In this document: piece by piece, positions 17,736-26,729 of the stretch
Position numbering within the stretch: the stretch's first letter is position 1
Layout: each line of letters begins with the position of its first letter
Assembly (NCBI GenBank): GCA_013373545.1
Contig: JABXHQ010000026.1
Location: forward strand, 1 to 46,438
DNA: 46,438 nt
Source of the DNA: Gammaproteobacteria bacterium
GTDB taxonomy: Bacteria > Pseudomonadota > Gammaproteobacteria > Enterobacterales > Kangiellaceae
Direction of reading: 5' to 3'
Notes under the pieces: generated by a model
Told to the model about the DNA's origin: nothing
The model's database searches: none
The model's input: only the letters and a program-made list of their open reading frames with translations
Made by a program: the position numbers and the translations under genes

Positions 17736-18476
17736 TTAATAGTAACGAGCTATATCATCAATGATCGGACCTAACGCTCGGTACGCATCGGACACACCCG
17801 ATACTCCACAAGGCTGTGAATTACAGGCATTCCAACCTGGATCAGAAAACACATCCAAACGCGAAACATTACCGCTGAACGCTTGCGGGTAAGCCATAAT
17901 CGTTGAGAAGCTGTAATCAACACCATGACCCATTCCATAACGATAAACACCACCTGAGGTATCGCCTTGGCGTCGCGAGTGTGCCAATCCCATATTGTGA
18001 CCAAGCTCATGCACAAAAGTATTGTTACCACAATCGACCGCACTGATACTGTACGCTCGAGCCTTGGATGATGAATACATTGAACCGTTACTGCCTTGTC
18101 CAATCCAAGCAATGCCACATACGTAACCACCGGAAACGTTTTGTCGTTTGCCAAGCAATGCAACCATATCGGCACGATATTGACTACGGTAGCCTTTGAT
18201 TGAAGAGTTATTGGTTAACCAATCTAAGTCTCCGCCACTGGGTACACGATTACTTGTGGTGATACGGCCTTGAGCGACCACACGCAAATTAATATCTACG
18301 GCATTGTTTCGATACACTCGGTTAGCATAAGAAATTAAATTATTAATTTTTGTGCTCATATTTCCGGAGTAATCCGCTGCCGGCTGCGTGTATAGCATCA
18401 TAATATCAATCGTTTCTGCTTTCGCAGTACTGATAAGTCCTATCAGGCCTAACGCTCCTATCATTATTTTTTTCAT
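17736..18476 (-). CDS. Secreted metzincin zinc metalloprotease (M12/M72-like)
   Basis: A 246-aa exported protease. It has a signal peptide (1-20, cleaved after AKA), the zinc motif HELGHNMGLAH with H156, E157, H160 and H166, and a Met-turn at M194 (STIMAYP). The pattern fits the reprolysin/peptidyl-Asp metallopeptidase group. Cys residues at 120 and 149 flank the active-site region and a further pair lies near the C-terminus. It has almost no prodomain: mature sequence starts right after the signal. The gene follows, by 36 bp, one whose product looks like such a prodomain. Confidence 0.85.
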   Translation of the reverse strand: MKKIMIGALGLIGLISTAKAETIDIMMLYTQPAADYSGNMSTKINNLISYANRVYRNNAVDINLRVVAQGRITTSNRVPSGGDLDWLTNNSSIKGYRSQYRADMVALLGKRQNVSGGYVCGIAWIGQGSNGSMYSSSKARAYSISAVDCGNNTFVHELGHNMGLAHSRRQGDTSGGVYRYGMGHGVDYSFSTIMAYPQAFSGNVSRLDVFSDPGWNACNSQPCGVSGVSDAYRALGPIIDDIARYY

Positions 18477-18512
18477 TTTTATATTGCTCCTAAAGGTTTA
18501 TTGTTGTTGTGC

Positions 18513-19235
18513 TTAATTATCGTCACGCGACGATTCGGGAACGACATAATCAAAATCAACATCGATGTCGTCATTGTTCTCTGCGGCAGCGCCGTTACTA
18601 TCGGTCGGAGGTAAAACACCATCTTCGTGACCGGAATAATGGCTAGCGACCAAGGATTGCCGTGATGCGATCCAAGCGTAATCGCCCTGCCCTTCTAAAA
18701 TATAAACACCATCGGGCGTGCTAATTTGGGCATAGGTTTGCGCCGCGCCCACGGTAAATACCACACTAAAATATCGATCCATCCCGGGAAAAAAAGCCTC
18801 CACGGTTTTATCGCCATTAGGATGTTCGGTAATGTAATCAACTTCTGCCGCTAAACTGCCACCTAACTGTGGAATGGCCACTTCGAATTGATCCCCCATC
18901 ACCATCGACTTTATTTTCGCGGTCGATAATTCAACATAGGCTTCGCCAGCTAGATCACCGGGCAATTTTTCTGGATTTGCTTGCAATATTTCCTGCGCTT
19001 TTAACGACTCTTGCCAAATAATATGCTCGGCTTCGACTTGTTGATTTGCTTGATATTGCTGCTGAATATGCGGCTGGCTTGTATAGTTGTTTTGAGATGT
19101 TGCTAATTGACTTGTTACGGACTCAGCGTCTTGCTGACTCAATGGCTGGTTCGCCGACTGTCGATTTAGCCAGATCCCCAATCCAATTACTAAAGACAAT
19201 AAAATACCGATAAAGAACAATGCTTTATTATTCAT
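18513..19235 (-). CDS. Membrane-anchored protein with metalloprotease-propeptide-like domain
   Basis: A 240-aa protein with an N-terminal signal anchor (about residues 5-22), a Gln-rich linker (about 25-75) and a folded domain (about 95-200). The domain includes GDQFEVAIPQLGG and a stretch resembling the propeptide of bacterial secreted metzincins (QISTPDGVYILEGQGDYAWI). An acidic low-complexity tail follows. A strong GGGGGAGA precedes the ATG. It is upstream of the prodomain-less metalloprotease in the same operon, so it may act as a separate chaperone or inhibitor of that enzyme (inference). No other function recognised. Confidence 0.6.
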   Translation of the reverse strand: MNNKALFFIGILLSLVIGLGIWLNRQSANQPLSQQDAESVTSQLATSQNNYTSQPHIQQQYQANQQVEAEHIIWQESLKAQEILQANPEKLPGDLAGEAYVELSTAKIKSMVMGDQFEVAIPQLGGSLAAEVDYITEHPNGDKTVEAFFPGMDRYFSVVFTVGAAQTYAQISTPDGVYILEGQGDYAWIASRQSLVASHYSGHEDGVLPPTDSNGAAAENNDDIDVDFDYVVPESSRDDN

Positions 19236-19605
19236 GTTGGCTCTCCCCCGTAGCCTTGTTTTTGTATGTGTTACGTTTTTTCTTGTAATAATAAAAACGT
19301 TATACGGCCAGATCGGACGAATTTAACGTCTATTAGGATGCTGGTTGTATAATGAGCAAGTGTCTAAAGATTAACCAAATTTAGCGAGGTACTGTTTCAC
19401 AGAAGTATTGGTAATATTACCTAGTAAATAGTCGAGGAAACTTTCGAAATAATGGTGCCGTTCGCAGCATCAGCAGGATTTAATGAATACTGCGATATTG
19501 AAACAAAAACAACTTGATAACCATCCGACTTGAGCACGATGGTTTAATAACAAAGGTTTAAGCATAACGGCTGAATAAAATTCGCTGGGCAGCCGCCGCG
19601 GTTAA
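19236..19605. other. Intergenic region downstream of rnz (370 bp)
   Basis: No convincing coding sequence. It probably holds the minus-strand promoter for the propeptide-like/metalloprotease pair near its left end. Also present are a perfect 12-bp palindrome GGTAATATTACC (19410-19421) and a 7-bp inverted repeat AACCATC / GATGGTT (19519-19525 and 19538-19544). Read on the minus strand, the latter is followed by a T-rich stretch and may be a weak terminator for rnz. Confidence 0.4.
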
Positions 19606-20541
19606 TTAGGCTTTGACTTCAAAACGGTCGAAGTCGCTGGCCAAATCGAGTTGCCCTGAAAAGTGTGCCTGCGCTTCTTTGCGTAATGTTGCCACTGAGT
19701 GTGGTCCACTTTGCGCACTGTAACGCGAACTAAAATGAGTCAGAACTAAATGCGGGAGCTTGCGCTGCTCGGCAAAGCGTGCCACTTGCTCGGCATAACT
19801 ATGCCCATACTCCTGTGCTTTATCAGCAAAAGCATTATGATAAGTCGCTTCATGCAATAGCAAATGACAGTCTTCGCAGGCATCCCACAAAAGTTCTGGA
19901 TTGTCGTTATCGCCACAAATGACCGCCCGTAAAACGGCTGTTGAAGTGGTGACATATTCTTCCGATAAAAACTCACGGTCGCCCACTTGTACATTTTCGC
20001 CTCTTTGAATTTTTCCCCACAAGGGTCCTTTCGGCACACCATCGGATAACAATTTTTCACTGTTAAGCTCGGTATGGGTAAGTTCTTGAGTAAACTGATA
20101 AGCATGTGACGGAACACGATGGGAAAGCGGAAACGTTTTAACGGTCATGATATCAAAATTGACTTCAGGCAAAGTCTCTGCAGCGTAAAACGACCATGAA
20201 TAAGTTAACCGTAACTCGGTTAGATCAATGGTTGCCTGTAACCATTGTTCGATGGCTTGTGGAGCAATAATCGTTAACGGATCGGTTCGGCCATTCATCG
20301 CAATGCTGGCCAACAACCCGGGCAAACCATAACAATGATCGCCATGAATGTGAGTAATACAAATGCCTCGTAAATGACGCAATGACAATTGCGTTCGCAA
20401 TAATTGTTGTTGGGTTGCCTCACCACAATCAATTAGCCACCAATCTTTACTGTCGCTCGCTTGCACCACAGCCGCGCTAACATTGCGCTGTTTGGTCGGC
20501 ACTCCAGAGGAAGTTCCTAAGGTTGTTACAATCACAGACAT
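19606..20541 (-). CDS. rnz: Ribonuclease Z
   Basis: Metallo-beta-lactamase-fold endonuclease of the ElaC/RNase Z family, which processes tRNA 3' ends. The 311-aa protein has the TLGTSSGVPTKQRN opening, the zinc motif HIHGDH (H64, H66, D68, H69), PLSHRVPSHAY in the substrate-arm region, CGDNDNPELL, the HEATY motif and LTHFSSRY. The start is taken at the ATG of MSVIVTTLG; an in-frame GTG one codon earlier is an alternative. It appears monocistronic. Confidence 0.93.
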   Translation of the reverse strand: MSVIVTTLGTSSGVPTKQRNVSAAVVQASDSKDWWLIDCGEATQQQLLRTQLSLRHLRGICITHIHGDHCYGLPGLLASIAMNGRTDPLTIIAPQAIEQWLQATIDLTELRLTYSWSFYAAETLPEVNFDIMTVKTFPLSHRVPSHAYQFTQELTHTELNSEKLLSDGVPKGPLWGKIQRGENVQVGDREFLSEEYVTTSTAVLRAVICGDNDNPELLWDACEDCHLLLHEATYHNAFADKAQEYGHSYAEQVARFAEQRKLPHLVLTHFSSRYSAQSGPHSVATLRKEAQAHFSGQLDLASDFDRFEVKA

Positions 20542-20805
20542 CACCTACTACTGCTTATTTATAAGGTTCAAAATTGCGCATCTTGGTTAAGTCTAACAAA
20601 GATTTCCAGATAAGGTGAACTATCGAGCAAACGGTGTCAGCTGGGCTCAATGGATTAATTTTCGCATCGTTAATTCTAACAATATGAGATGCCGTGACAA
20701 AGTATTGCCATTCCACAGCAAACCTCATTGGCACAGCCTCGTTAGACTGAATTTGGATCAAAAGGAACCATTCAACAAGACCAATACAACGATAAGAGGT
20801 TTATT

Positions 20806-22920
20806 ATGAAAAGTGCGCGAATCGCATTGGCGCTGATGGCGATAAGCTGTTTACTCGCCCAGGCCAATGACACTCTCACCCTTAGTCCCACCAAGTTAAC
20901 CCCGCAAAAGTTGCAGAAAGTTGCGGAACAAGAATCTGTTCGCTCGTTAATCACCAACAAAGCAAACATTGATAAAACCACTCGTGAGCAGTTTACCAAG
21001 ATCAAATCACGAGCATTAACCATAAAACGACCGAAAGCCAGTTTCATTCAAGTTCACTTTGCCAAGCTTCAATTACCACCGGGCGTTTTTGTCGAAGTGA
21101 GTAATGCCGACGGTACGCAAGTTCATGTTTACGGCAAATCTTCCAGCTCACTGTTTACCTTGCGTGATGGTGACGATGGGGTGCACTCATTTGCCGCCTT
21201 ATCAATTTTTGGCGACACCGCGATCATTAAAGTAAAAGGCAACAGCAAAACCAAACAAGATTACCATGTTGAAGTTGATTCAATTATGCGTGGGTTTAAC
21301 GAAGATGATTTTCTGTTTAACAGTATGCCCGAACCGCAATCAACCTGTGGCGTGAATCAACGAACCGATGTGCAATGTTGGGCCGATAGTCATCCAATTG
21401 AATATGAACGCTCACGTCCAGTCGCGCGCTTGTTGATCAACGGCTCTGCATCATGTACCGCATGGCGAGTTGGGCCTGATAACCGTATGTTTACTAACAA
21501 CCATTGTATTTCTTCAGCAACCGGTCCCGGCAAAACCGAAGTATGGTTTAACTATCAACGCACTGGTTGTGGCAGTGGCTCAACTCCAGGTCGAGTGATT
21601 GTGACTGGCGATGAACTCTTGGCGACCAGTGCCGATCATGACTTCACCCTATTCACATTGAAAAATTTTGCCCAAGTCAGTGAATTTGGCTACTACGGAT
21701 TAGATGTACGCGATCCGATTGCGTTAGAGCGAATTTATATTCCCCAGCATGGTCGTGGTCAGCCAAAACAGCTTTCCATTGAAGACGATCAAAACAGTGA
21801 AAATTTATGTCGCGTTGATGTTGTGCTCGCCGATGGTTCGGCTCCGAATACTGACATGGGTTATCAATGCGATACCATTGGTGGCAGTTCAGGATCACCA
21901 GTATTAGCAGCAAGTAGTAACAAAGCCATCGCACTGCATCACTTTGGCGGTTGTCCCAATCAAGGCGTATTGATTAATCAAATTTGGCCGCAAGTCGCTA
22001 CCCACTTTAATAATCAAATTCCCGATGGTGACAATGGTAATCAAAATCCCGGCGAGCCAGTCGCAAGCTTCACTTTTGTTGCTAACCAGCTCAGCGTTGA
22101 GTTCACCAGTACTAGTCAAGACAGCAATGGCTCGATTGAACGCTTTAGCTGGCAATTCGGAGACGGCAACAGCAGTAATCAAGAAAATCCGCAACACAGC
22201 TATGCCAGTGCCGGAACCTATTCAGTGACACTACAAGTGACCGATAATGATGGTTTAAGTGCCAGCTATTCAAGTGAGGTTACGGTATCCGACGGCTCTG
22301 AATTCGAGTTACAAAAAGGTGTAGCAAAAACCAATTTAGCGGCGAGTCAATCTGACACCCTCAGTTACTACTTCGACTTAACCGAAGCCGCCAGTGTGTT
22401 AACTTTTGATATTAGTGGCGGTAGCGGCGATGCCGATATTTACCTACGCTTTGGTCAAGAGCCGACTACGAGCAGTTACGACTGTCGACCGTATAAAAGT
22501 GGTAATACTGAGCAGTGTCGCTATACCAACGCCGCACCTGGTCGCTACTATGTCATGATTCGTGCCTACCGCAGCTTTTCCGGATTAGCCCTAGTGGCCG
22601 ATTACGCGACCGGCTCGGACCGGGTCAGCTTTGAAGAATCGAATTTAAGTGCAAGTACCGGTGAGTGGCATTACTTCACCTTAGAAGTGCCCGCTGGCGC
22701 AACTGAATTACTCGGAACGATTAGTGGCGGCAGCGGCGATGCCGATCTGTATGTCCGCTATGGCGCCGCACCTACGACCTCAGCCTACGACTGTCGTCCT
22801 TATAAATCCGGCAATAGTGAGACTTGTCAGTTTAGTAACCCAAGCTCGGGCACCTGGCATTTTGCCGTTAGAGCTTACCGCAGCTTTTCAGGCGTTACTA
22901 TATCGGGAAGCGCTCAATAA
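20806..22920 (+). CDS. Secreted trypsin-like serine protease with PKD and two PPC domains
   Basis: A 704-aa exported protease. Order: signal peptide (1-20, cleavage after AQA); N-terminal prodomain-like part (21-175); trypsin-fold catalytic domain with H233 (FTNNHC), probable D279 (DHDFTLF) and S362 (GGSSGSPV); a PKD domain (about 417-496, FSWQFGDGN); and two PPC domains (about 505-595 and 608-700). It resembles lysyl-endopeptidase-type enzymes. The PPC copies share long stretches. Several Cys pairs suggest disulfides. PPC domains are often removed after secretion, commonly by the type II pathway. AAGAGG precedes the ATG. Cleavage specificity is not determinable. Confidence 0.9.
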   Translation: MKSARIALALMAISCLLAQANDTLTLSPTKLTPQKLQKVAEQESVRSLITNKANIDKTTREQFTKIKSRALTIKRPKASFIQVHFAKLQLPPGVFVEVSNADGTQVHVYGKSSSSLFTLRDGDDGVHSFAALSIFGDTAIIKVKGNSKTKQDYHVEVDSIMRGFNEDDFLFNSMPEPQSTCGVNQRTDVQCWADSHPIEYERSRPVARLLINGSASCTAWRVGPDNRMFTNNHCISSATGPGKTEVWFNYQRTGCGSGSTPGRVIVTGDELLATSADHDFTLFTLKNFAQVSEFGYYGLDVRDPIALERIYIPQHGRGQPKQLSIEDDQNSENLCRVDVVLADGSAPNTDMGYQCDTIGGSSGSPVLAASSNKAIALHHFGGCPNQGVLINQIWPQVATHFNNQIPDGDNGNQNPGEPVASFTFVANQLSVEFTSTSQDSNGSIERFSWQFGDGNSSNQENPQHSYASAGTYSVTLQVTDNDGLSASYSSEVTVSDGSEFELQKGVAKTNLAASQSDTLSYYFDLTEAASVLTFDISGGSGDADIYLRFGQEPTTSSYDCRPYKSGNTEQCRYTNAAPGRYYVMIRAYRSFSGLALVADYATGSDRVSFEESNLSASTGEWHYFTLEVPAGATELLGTISGGSGDADLYVRYGAAPTTSAYDCRPYKSGNSETCQFSNPSSGTWHFAVRAYRSFSGVTISGSAQ
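22411..22892 (+). repeat. Tandem PPC-domain duplication within the protease gene
   Basis: Two copies, starting at 22411 and 22720, are offset by 309 bp (103 codons). Both contain the blocks ISGGSGDAD, YDCRPYKSGN and RAYRSFSG, with close nucleotide similarity, indicating a fairly recent internal duplication. Confidence 0.8.
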
Positions 22921-22944
22921 ACGAGCGTCGCCAAGGAAGGCGTG

Positions 22945-23481
22945 CTAATCGAGCACAATTTTGAGCAAGCATTTGCCGTCACCACGGTGACGGCATTGGC
23001 TTTGTGACAAGGATAATGGCTGGTTAAAAAGTTTTCCGGCACCTAAGGTTAACCCTTCCGCTAAATGACACATCTGTCGTTTTGAAAGGTATTCAATAAT
23101 CAAGGTGTGTTGGCCGCGTTCAACCAGATTAAAGTGTGGGACCGCGGCATCAGGATATAATTGCCGTACGTGCGGATGAATAATCGCATTTAAACTCAAG
23201 ATAAAATCGAACACGTGATCAAAGCGAGCAAACATATCTGGCCAGCGACGATGAAAGTCCACAATCGCTTGTTCGCCGAACCAACGCAGCACCTCTTCTT
23301 GTGATAGCTTTAACAGTTCACTGGCTGCCGTTACTAGCTTTACAATGTCTTCATCACTGTAGTTGGTAAGACTTTGATAGCCGCCGTCCAATTGCGCATG
23401 TTGTAGCAGCTTTTCCCAAGTTTCTTCACCAAACTCGGTCGTCACGACTTTCTCTAAGGTAATGTAAATTAGCCCGATCAT
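22945..23481 (-). CDS. H-NOX heme/nitric-oxide sensor protein
   Basis: A stand-alone heme NO/O2-binding protein of 178 aa. Counted from the ATG at 23481 (GGAG six bases upstream), the proximal heme ligand falls at H102 (IIHPHV) and the porphyrin-propionate motif at Y131-S133-R135 (YLSKR), exactly the canonical positions. The distal Tyr140 of O2-binding members is Leu here by direct count, so NO/CO selectivity is likely. C138, C163 and C171 recall the zinc site of facultative anaerobes' H-NOX, but the His ligand appears to be Gln. A longer frame from 23532 lacks the conserved start. No kinase or cyclase partner is adjacent. Confidence 0.9.
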   Translation of the reverse strand: MIGLIYITLEKVVTTEFGEETWEKLLQHAQLDGGYQSLTNYSDEDIVKLVTAASELLKLSQEEVLRWFGEQAIVDFHRRWPDMFARFDHVFDFILSLNAIIHPHVRQLYPDAAVPHFNLVERGQHTLIIEYLSKRQMCHLAEGLTLGAGKLFNQPLSLSQSQCRHRGDGKCLLKIVLD

Positions 23482-23518
23482 CGGTACTCCACACTGGCAA
23501 TATTCTTCGCACTGGATA

Positions 23519-23546
23519 AGTATAGAACTCAATAACTAAGTTGTAA
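23519..23546 (-). promoter_or_regulatory. Candidate H-NOX promoter
   Basis: On the minus strand, TTACAA (23546-23541) and TATACT (23524-23519) are separated by 16 bases. The -10 matches the consensus at five of six positions. The transcription start would fall about 30 bases before the H-NOX ATG. Confidence 0.4.
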
Positions 23547-23625
23547 TTAGCGGTCTTGGCTATTTAATAGAGAATAATGACTTTCGAGATAACTCGAGTG
23601 GCTATACCGAGATGAGAAGCAAGTG

Positions 23626-24645
23626 TTAAGCAAATGTTTTAAGCCAATTGGCAAAAGCCGCGCGAATATCATGCCCCTGTTCCAGCTGTTGAATAAACTC
23701 GGCGATGCGTTGATTAACCGGCGCAGCTAGCTGATAGGTTGATGCACGTTTACAAACGGCTTGATTCAAAAACTCGATTTCTGTTTTGCGGCCTTGCTGA
23801 ATATCATCCCACATTGAAGAGCGTGCACTGGCATCGATAGCTAACATTGAGCGCGCGACTAACCGAAATAACCAAGTGGGTAAACGCAAAATCTTAATTA
23901 CAAGGGTTGGTTTTACCGCTGCTAATTGCGCCACTTCATGATTCGCCGCACGACAAACCGCTAACCATTCTTCCATTGCGGCGGCTAACACGCGACGCAA
24001 ACGCCGATCGAGCAATTCCTGTTTAATCGGTTTATCCGCGAGTGCATTTAATGCATTATTTAAGTTCAGTAATAATTTACCATTAATAATGGCTTGAATG
24101 TTCGGCGTTACTTGTAGCGCTGTTGACTGCTCCGGTAACTGCTGGTGCCATTGGCTAAGAATAGTTTGTGCGGCGGGTGAGTCAGCAAGAATAAAATCGC
24201 CCTGAGTACTTTTATGAAAATGCGCATTGCCCTGCGTTACTACATTAAATTGAGTGATCCCTCGTAACACCCTTCTTTGTGGCAACCAAGTCGCTAGCAA
24301 GGTGTCGGCTATTAATCCATTTTGCATTAGATAAATAGTTGAGTCCGGCCGCGTAATACGCTCAAGATCAGCGGCAATGGTTGCCAGTTGTTGCGCTTTA
24401 ACCATCACAAAAACCACTGCAAATTTTTCTGCACCTGGCTCAGCTATCACTTGGCTCGGCATTACTTTTTGTTGCCAGCCGCTATAATCGGATAAAGTCA
24501 CCCCGGCATTGTGTTGAACTTGTTCAACAATTCTAGGTCGCCCCAACAAAGTGACTGAAAAGCCCGCTAAACTCAATAAACTGCCAAAATAACATCCGGT
24601 TGCACCGGCGCCTAAAATTGCAATCGATAAAGGGTTTGCAGACAA
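23626..24645 (-). CDS. 2-dehydropantoate 2-reductase-like (PanE/ApbA family)
   Basis: A 339-aa NADPH-dependent reductase of the PanE/ApbA family, which reduces ketopantoate in pantothenate synthesis. Its Rossmann fold opens with LSIAILGAGATGCYFGSLLSLAG, followed by MVKAQQ, LMQNGL and the NGKLLLNLNNALNAL region with the family catalytic Lys. The start is TTG at 24645 with AGGAG eight bases upstream; no ATG fits before the nucleotide-binding loop. Several paralogues in this family act on other 2-oxoacids, so true PanE function is not certain. It follows zapE by 56 bp on the same strand. Confidence 0.78.
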   Translation of the reverse strand: MSANPLSIAILGAGATGCYFGSLLSLAGFSVTLLGRPRIVEQVQHNAGVTLSDYSGWQQKVMPSQVIAEPGAEKFAVVFVMVKAQQLATIAADLERITRPDSTIYLMQNGLIADTLLATWLPQRRVLRGITQFNVVTQGNAHFHKSTQGDFILADSPAAQTILSQWHQQLPEQSTALQVTPNIQAIINGKLLLNLNNALNALADKPIKQELLDRRLRRVLAAAMEEWLAVCRAANHEVAQLAAVKPTLVIKILRLPTWLFRLVARSMLAIDASARSSMWDDIQQGRKTEIEFLNQAVCKRASTYQLAAPVNQRIAEFIQQLEQGHDIRAAFANWLKTFA

Positions 24646-24701
24646 GCGACTGACTCCTAACTCTTACACTAAATAATTTATGATTCTTGATTCAGTAAAA
24701 C

Positions 24702-25805
24702 TTATGGCAAATGCGCTTTAGCTAAATAATCATGTGACTGCATTTCCTGTAAACGACTCAAGGTACGACGGAACTCAAACGCTAACCCACTACCGGTGTA
24801 CAATTGCTCCATGGGTACTTCCGCGGCAATAATTAATTTAACATGACGTTCGTAAAACTCATCGACTAAACTAATAAAGCGTCGCATGGCATCATTACGC
24901 TCATCATTCATCGCATACACATCACTCAGCAGCACACTATGAAAACAACGCGATAACTCAATGTAATCATTGTGACTGCGCGGCGTATTGCAAATTGCGT
25001 CAAAGTCAAACCAGACCACACCTTCACCCAAACGTTTGGTAGCGATCATGCGCCCTTCTACTTCAATTGCGCTACCGTCGGCGGCAATTTCCGTTGCCAA
25101 ATGATCAAAACTATAATTCAAATTATCAATTGCCGCTTGATCAAGCGGGTAATGGTAGATTTCGGCTTGCTCCAAGGTGCGCAGTCGATAATCTATACCA
25201 CCATCAACATTAACCACCTGGGTGTGCTCTTGCACTAGTTTAATCGCCGGTAAAAATCGCTCGCGCTGCAAACCATTCCAATAGAGTTTTTCGGGTGGAA
25301 TATTCGAAGTAGCCACCAGTGTTACTCCGTGTTTAAACAGCTCGGTAAACAAGCCGCCTAAGATCATCGCGTCGGTAATATCGCTGACAAAAAACTCATC
25401 GAAACAAATCACTAAAGTATCTTGTGCCATCTCTCTGGCAATGGCCTTCAGTGGATCAGACTGACCTTTACGCAACTTTAATTGCGCATGAACCTCGTGC
25501 ATAAAGCGATGAAAATGCAAACGCTTTTTTGCCGCAAACGGTAGGCAGTCGAAAAAGGTATCGACCAAATAAGTTTTACCGCGTCCAACGCCGCCCCAAA
25601 AATACAAACCCTTGACCGGTGGTTTGGCGCGCAATCGCTGTAACCATTTACCTAACAATGCGTTTTGTTGTTCCCAGCGTTGAATTAACTGATGATATAA
25701 ATCATCCAGCAAATTCACTGCATTTTCTTGCTCAGGATCGTACTGAAAGTCGCTACGCTTTAAATCGTATTGATATTTTTGTTTTGGAGAAATATCTGAC
25801 TGCAT
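24702..25805 (-). CDS. zapE: Cell division protein ZapE (AFG1-like ATPase)
   Basis: A 367-aa AFG1-family AAA-type ATPase. It has Walker A in FWGGVGRGKTYL, a Walker B-type block VICFDEF, sensor region LVATSNIPPEKLYWNGLQRERFLPAI, and the family C-terminus. ZapE associates with the Z ring during constriction under oxygen-limited or heat conditions in E. coli. The gene is 9 bp downstream of the alpha/beta hydrolase gene and divergent in context from zapG/degQ, matching the enterobacterial zapE-zapG-degQ-degS neighbourhood. Confidence 0.93.
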   Translation of the reverse strand: MQSDISPKQKYQYDLKRSDFQYDPEQENAVNLLDDLYHQLIQRWEQQNALLGKWLQRLRAKPPVKGLYFWGGVGRGKTYLVDTFFDCLPFAAKKRLHFHRFMHEVHAQLKLRKGQSDPLKAIAREMAQDTLVICFDEFFVSDITDAMILGGLFTELFKHGVTLVATSNIPPEKLYWNGLQRERFLPAIKLVQEHTQVVNVDGGIDYRLRTLEQAEIYHYPLDQAAIDNLNYSFDHLATEIAADGSAIEVEGRMIATKRLGEGVVWFDFDAICNTPRSHNDYIELSRCFHSVLLSDVYAMNDERNDAMRRFISLVDEFYERHVKLIIAAEVPMEQLYTGSGLAFEFRRTLSRLQEMQSHDYLAKAHLP

Positions 25806-25814
25806 AAATCGAAT

Positions 25815-26459
25815 TTACTCAAGTTCGCTAAACTTAGCGGCTAATCGTTGCTCAATCACTTCGCGTAATTCAACTAAGCGAGAATGAAAAAAATGTCCGG
25901 CACCGGTCATCACTATCCAATCCGGCTTCGGAGATAACTGCTCAATCCAAGCTTCGGTTGCGCTGAAACTAACCACTTCATCGGCATCTCCCATTACCGC
26001 TAACCAATCACACTGAGGATGAGACATATTGGAAAACACCCCGCGCTCAACCGGTGGTGCAATGGAAATTAATTGGGAAACCGGATATTCATGAGCAACC
26101 GCCGCACTGATCCACGAACCAAACGAAAATCCTGCCAACCACAACTGATGATCGGGGTATTGGGCCTGTGCCCATGCAATCACCGCTCGGCAATCATCCA
26201 TTTCACCTAAACCTTCGCCATACTCACCGGCACTCTTGCCGACACCGCGAAAATTAAATCGAACCGCGGTAGCCCCCATTCCGGCAAGCGCTCGCGCCAC
26301 TGTGTGAATGACTTTATTGGTCATAGTGCCTTGGTGCTGAGGATGCGGGTGACAACAAATCGCCACTATCGGCTTACGCTCAGCATCGGATGCATCAATA
26401 ATCGCTTCAAGCGGCCCTTGCGGCCCATCCAACATTAACTTCTCTGATTTAATAGGCAT
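25815..26459 (-). CDS. Alpha/beta hydrolase (COG2945-like)
   Basis: A 214-aa serine hydrolase. It has the CCHPHPQHQGTMTNKVIHTVA N-terminal block, FNFRGVGKSAGEYG, nucleophile elbow GFSFGS, a probable acid in GDADEVV, and the catalytic His in GAGHFFHSR. This is typical of the COG2945 group of small cytoplasmic hydrolases, whose substrates are unknown. The ATG at 26459 (MPIKSEKL) is used; a GTG at 26468 is also possible, and AGGAG is poorly spaced for both. It is first in an operon with zapE. Confidence 0.85.
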   Translation of the reverse strand: MPIKSEKLMLDGPQGPLEAIIDASDAERKPIVAICCHPHPQHQGTMTNKVIHTVARALAGMGATAVRFNFRGVGKSAGEYGEGLGEMDDCRAVIAWAQAQYPDHQLWLAGFSFGSWISAAVAHEYPVSQLISIAPPVERGVFSNMSHPQCDWLAVMGDADEVVSFSATEAWIEQLSPKPDWIVMTGAGHFFHSRLVELREVIEQRLAAKFSELE

Positions 26460-26729
26460 ATTACCCACTGACTCCTGGTCACGTTACAGCTGACTTACGC
26501 TTGGTTAAACGCACAGAATGACTCGTGAGATTAATCGACCAATGGGATTAATCGCCCTCACGAATGGCAAAAGCGTGCTCTGGTGATTATTTTCTCATCT
26601 TTATCCAGAACACTCAATTTTCCTCGAACTTTGCTCCTTCGCCCTTCGCAGCACTTCCGGGAACTCATGCGCGGTAAGTTACTTTTCTGTTACTATCGAA
26701 TTCCACTTATTTGCCTAGGAGCATGCTTA

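Noticed and set aside
17771-18175. A 134-codon open frame overlapping the metalloprotease gene in another frame
   Set aside because: It overlaps a protein with clear metzincin motifs and has no ribosome-binding site or domain of its own.
22942-22961. A possible terminator GTGCT-AATCG-AGCAC-AATTTT between the serine protease and H-NOX genes
   Set aside because: The stem is only 5 bp, overlaps the H-NOX stop codon and has a short T tract, so it is not convincing.
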